Positions 60,348 to 61,645 of a DNA stretch of 61,645 bases are shown here, piece by piece (positions within the stretch are counted from its first letter, which is position 1; each line of letters opens with the position of its first letter). The notes beneath the pieces were generated by a model. It was not told the origin of the DNA. It saw only the letters and a list, made by a program, of their open reading frames with translations, and did no database searches. The stretch is taken from NCBI GenBank assembly GCA_004793585.1, contig SRZB01000021.1, forward strand, positions 1 through 61,645. The letters run 5' to 3'. Origin of the DNA: Hominisplanchenecus murintestinalis (GTDB taxonomy: Bacteria; Bacillota; Clostridia; Lachnospirales; Lachnospiraceae). Position numbers and translations under genes: made by a program.

Positions 60348-60621
60348 GACAAAGTCCTCTCGTTTCTGTAATGTTTTGTAATAAGGAATTATTTACAAGA
60401 AGGGTGATGGGGTATGCACCAGAGTGATATAGAACGGTTTGCGTTCCTGTTTTTATTCTTGTGGCAGTAAAAGCAGAACCTAAAAGGTGAAAAGTGTTCA
60501 AAGAAGGGTACTTTTGCAGCTATCTGGATGTATCTGCCATCTGTCGAAAGTGTGTTTTTAAGCGAAAATCCGGGAGTATCATGTAAATGTAAAATCGGAT
60601 ACAAAACAGAAAAATAGCGCT
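60348..60621. other. Non-coding region before the antitoxin gene
   Basis: No convincing gene is seen here. Both strands have only short, non-protein-like frames. The promoter of the minus-strand XRE gene and that of the plus-strand relB gene (60622) must lie in it or at its edges. Confidence 0.4.
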
Positions 60622-60650
60622 TGAATTGTAACGACAAAAGCGTTACAATA
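60622..60650 (+). promoter_or_regulatory. relB promoter with overlapping palindromic operator
   Basis: A -35 TTGAAT (60622-60627) and -10 TACAAT (60645-60650) are 17 bp apart. A perfect inverted repeat TTGTAACG (60627-60634) / CGTTACAA (60642-60649) covers the spacer and -10 box. This is what is expected for an autoregulated toxin-antitoxin operon. Confidence 0.75.
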
Positions 60651-60672
60651 TAAGGGACAAGGAGGTGTGAAC

Positions 60673-60975
60673 ATGGAAAAAACAGCAACATTGAACTTAA
60701 GAGTAAATCCAACGGTTAAAGAACGAGCAGAAAAAGTATTGTCCCAGTTAGGTGTTCCCATGTCAACAGCGATTGATATGTATTTAAACCAGATCTCTCT
60801 TACTGGTGGAATTCCATTTTCTGTTTCTTTACCAAAAGCACCAGTATCGATTCACGCAGATGCCATGACAACAGAAGAACTCCATCAGAAATTGGAAAAA
60901 GGTTATAACGATATAGCTGCAGGAAGAGTACAAAATGCAGCGGAAGCGTTTGCAAAATTCAGGGAGAATCATTGA
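60673..60975 (+). CDS. RelB/DinJ-family antitoxin
   Basis: A 100-aa antitoxin. The N-terminal ribbon-helix-helix (about residues 1-45: ATLNLRVNPTVKERAEKVLSQLG and STAIDMYLNQI in pieces) binds DNA, and the C-terminal part (about 60-100) would wrap the toxin. The ATG at 60673 has GGAGG seven bases upstream. It is followed by a truncated RelE/ParE-type toxin gene one base later. Confidence 0.9.
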   Translation: MEKTATLNLRVNPTVKERAEKVLSQLGVPMSTAIDMYLNQISLTGGIPFSVSLPKAPVSIHADAMTTEELHQKLEKGYNDIAAGRVQNAAEAFAKFRENH

Positions 60976-60976
60976 T

Positions 60977-61219
60977 ATGAAACACTATACGGTTGAGATT
61001 ACAAATGAAGCATTGGCTGATATGGAGCAGTTATATAATCACATCGCTTATGTTCTTCAGGCACCGGAAAATGCAATGGATCAATACAACCGGATTGCAG
61101 ATGCCATTTTGACATTGGATACGCTGGCTGAGAGAATCCGTATTATGGAATCAGAGCCAGAACGGGGCAAAGAGATGAGAAGATTGTTGGTAGACAATTA
61201 CTCTGTCTTTTTTGCATGA
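60977..61219 (+). pseudogene. RelE/ParE-family toxin, C-terminally truncated
   Basis: The 80-residue frame starts like a RelE/ParE toxin (HYTVEITNEALADMEQLYNHI) and continues to RRLLVDNYSVFFA, where intact family members go on for about 20 further residues (a strand and the end with catalytic or stabilising residues). The stop lies 14 bp before the metK fragment start, so the 3' end seems replaced by other DNA. Probably inactive. Confidence 0.7.
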
Positions 61220-61235
61220 AAGAGAGGAAATTCAT

Positions 61236-61628
61236 ATGAGAAAATTTTATACAGCAGAAGCAGTAACAGAAGGATACCCGGACAAAGTGTGCGACCAGAT
61301 CGCAGATGCGATTTTAGATGTGTGTCTAAAAAATGATGCGGATTCCAAGGTGGCTTGTGAAGTGCTTGCCACGAAGGGAATTGTCATTGTTGCAGGAGAG
61401 ATCACCAGCACCTATGAACCGGATGTGTTTGGTGTAATCCAGAAAGTATTGTCTGAGGTGGGATATTCCAGCGAAGGAGTTGCCATGGATACGTTTGTCC
61501 ATCAGCAGAGTCCGGACATTGCCAATTTGCAGCAATGCAAAAGAAAACCAGAGGTCAATCCTCTGGCTCTTTTACCGTATAAATCGTTTCACCTGAATTA
61601 TTCACAGCTGTGCCGTGAAAGTGGCTGA
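61236..61628 (+). pseudogene. metK: metK fragment (S-adenosylmethionine synthetase, first ~95 residues)
   Basis: The frame starts as a true MetK N-terminus (RKFYTAEAVTEGYPDKVCDQ, then EITSTYEPDVFGV) and matches the family to HQQSPDIA at about residue 93. It then changes to unrelated sequence (NLQQCKRKPEVNPLALL) and stops at TGA 61626-61628. MetK is about 390 residues long, so three quarters are missing. The first family oddity is Tyr in place of His in EGYPDKVCDQ (most MetK have EGHPDK), which would affect the active site. It is followed by a hairpin and T-run. Confidence 0.8.
61548..61575 (+). terminator. Hairpin with T-run in the tail of the metK fragment
   Basis: CCAGAGG (61548-61554) pairs with CCTCTGG (61560-61566) and is followed by CTCTTTTA. 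It may be the old terminator of a gene whose 3' end was joined to the metK fragment. Confidence 0.65.
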
Positions 61629-61645
61629 AAGCCACATAGTTACTG

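Noticed and set aside
1-61645. CRISPR arrays, rRNA and tRNA genes, riboswitches
   Set aside because: I saw no regularly spaced direct repeats, no rRNA-like sequence and no convincing tRNA cloverleaf or known riboswitch core. A dedicated search could find what reading by eye misses.

Overview
This window looks like a chromosome segment of a spore-forming gut anaerobe of the Lachnospiraceae (Clostridia, Bacillota). The evidence is the clostridial fab/acc operon with FabK as enoyl reductase, the spoIIA-spoVA sporulation cluster, strong AGGAGG ribosome binding sites, and the style of the lipoproteins and transposases. No tools were run. Family calls come from recognising motifs in the translated sequence.

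Layout. 1-313: tail of an IS110 transposase. 581-2641: Glu/Thr-rich lipoprotein, ArsC/Spx-like protein and GreA. 2826-13771: a complete type II fatty acid synthesis operon (fabH-acpP-fabK-fabD-fabG-fabF-accB-fabZ-accC-accDA fusion), then a second FMN enzyme of the FabK/nitronate monooxygenase superfamily and a TetR regulator. 13861-26508: hybrid histidine kinase, small membrane proteins, pheB-hom-apgM (threonine branch), tex and folC. 26518-31965: a TPR/zinc-ribbon membrane protein, spoIIAA-spoIIAB-sigF, and a short spoVA cluster (AA, AB, AC only). 32091-37038: a large secreted glycoside hydrolase and glyA.

From about 37.1 kb the sequence becomes a lower-GC accessory region. It holds a type III restriction-modification pair (mod/res) and decayed ORFs. 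It then holds what I think is the most interesting locus: a VanRS-like two-component system (42753-44698), small membrane proteins (one frameshifted at an A6 run), a CPBP-like pseudogene, an Lnt-like membrane nitrilase, two lipoproteins, an ABC ATPase, a permease, a permease fused to a lipoprotein beta-propeller domain, and a peptidoglycan amidase. Three promoters in it share one architecture: TTGACC and TTGAC in direct repeat with an 11-bp period, then a -10 box exactly 20 bp after TTGACC. They precede the regulator, the lipoprotein/ABC operon and the amidase, which suggests one regulon of cell-envelope function.

The right end is mobile DNA. A three-recombinase element (RIT type) with 87-bp inverted repeats sits inside an IS66 transposase remnant, and the target can be rebuilt to the codon. 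After it come two XRE regulators, a RelB/DinJ antitoxin with a C-terminally truncated toxin, and a 5' fragment of metK.

Two families of short structured repeats are scattered in the window. One (about 65-135 bp, three copies) has a hairpin whose stem changes in a compensated way. One copy of it is read in frame inside the permease-lipoprotein fusion. The other (about 142 bp, two copies in opposite orientation) folds into three hairpins closed by terminal inverted repeats.
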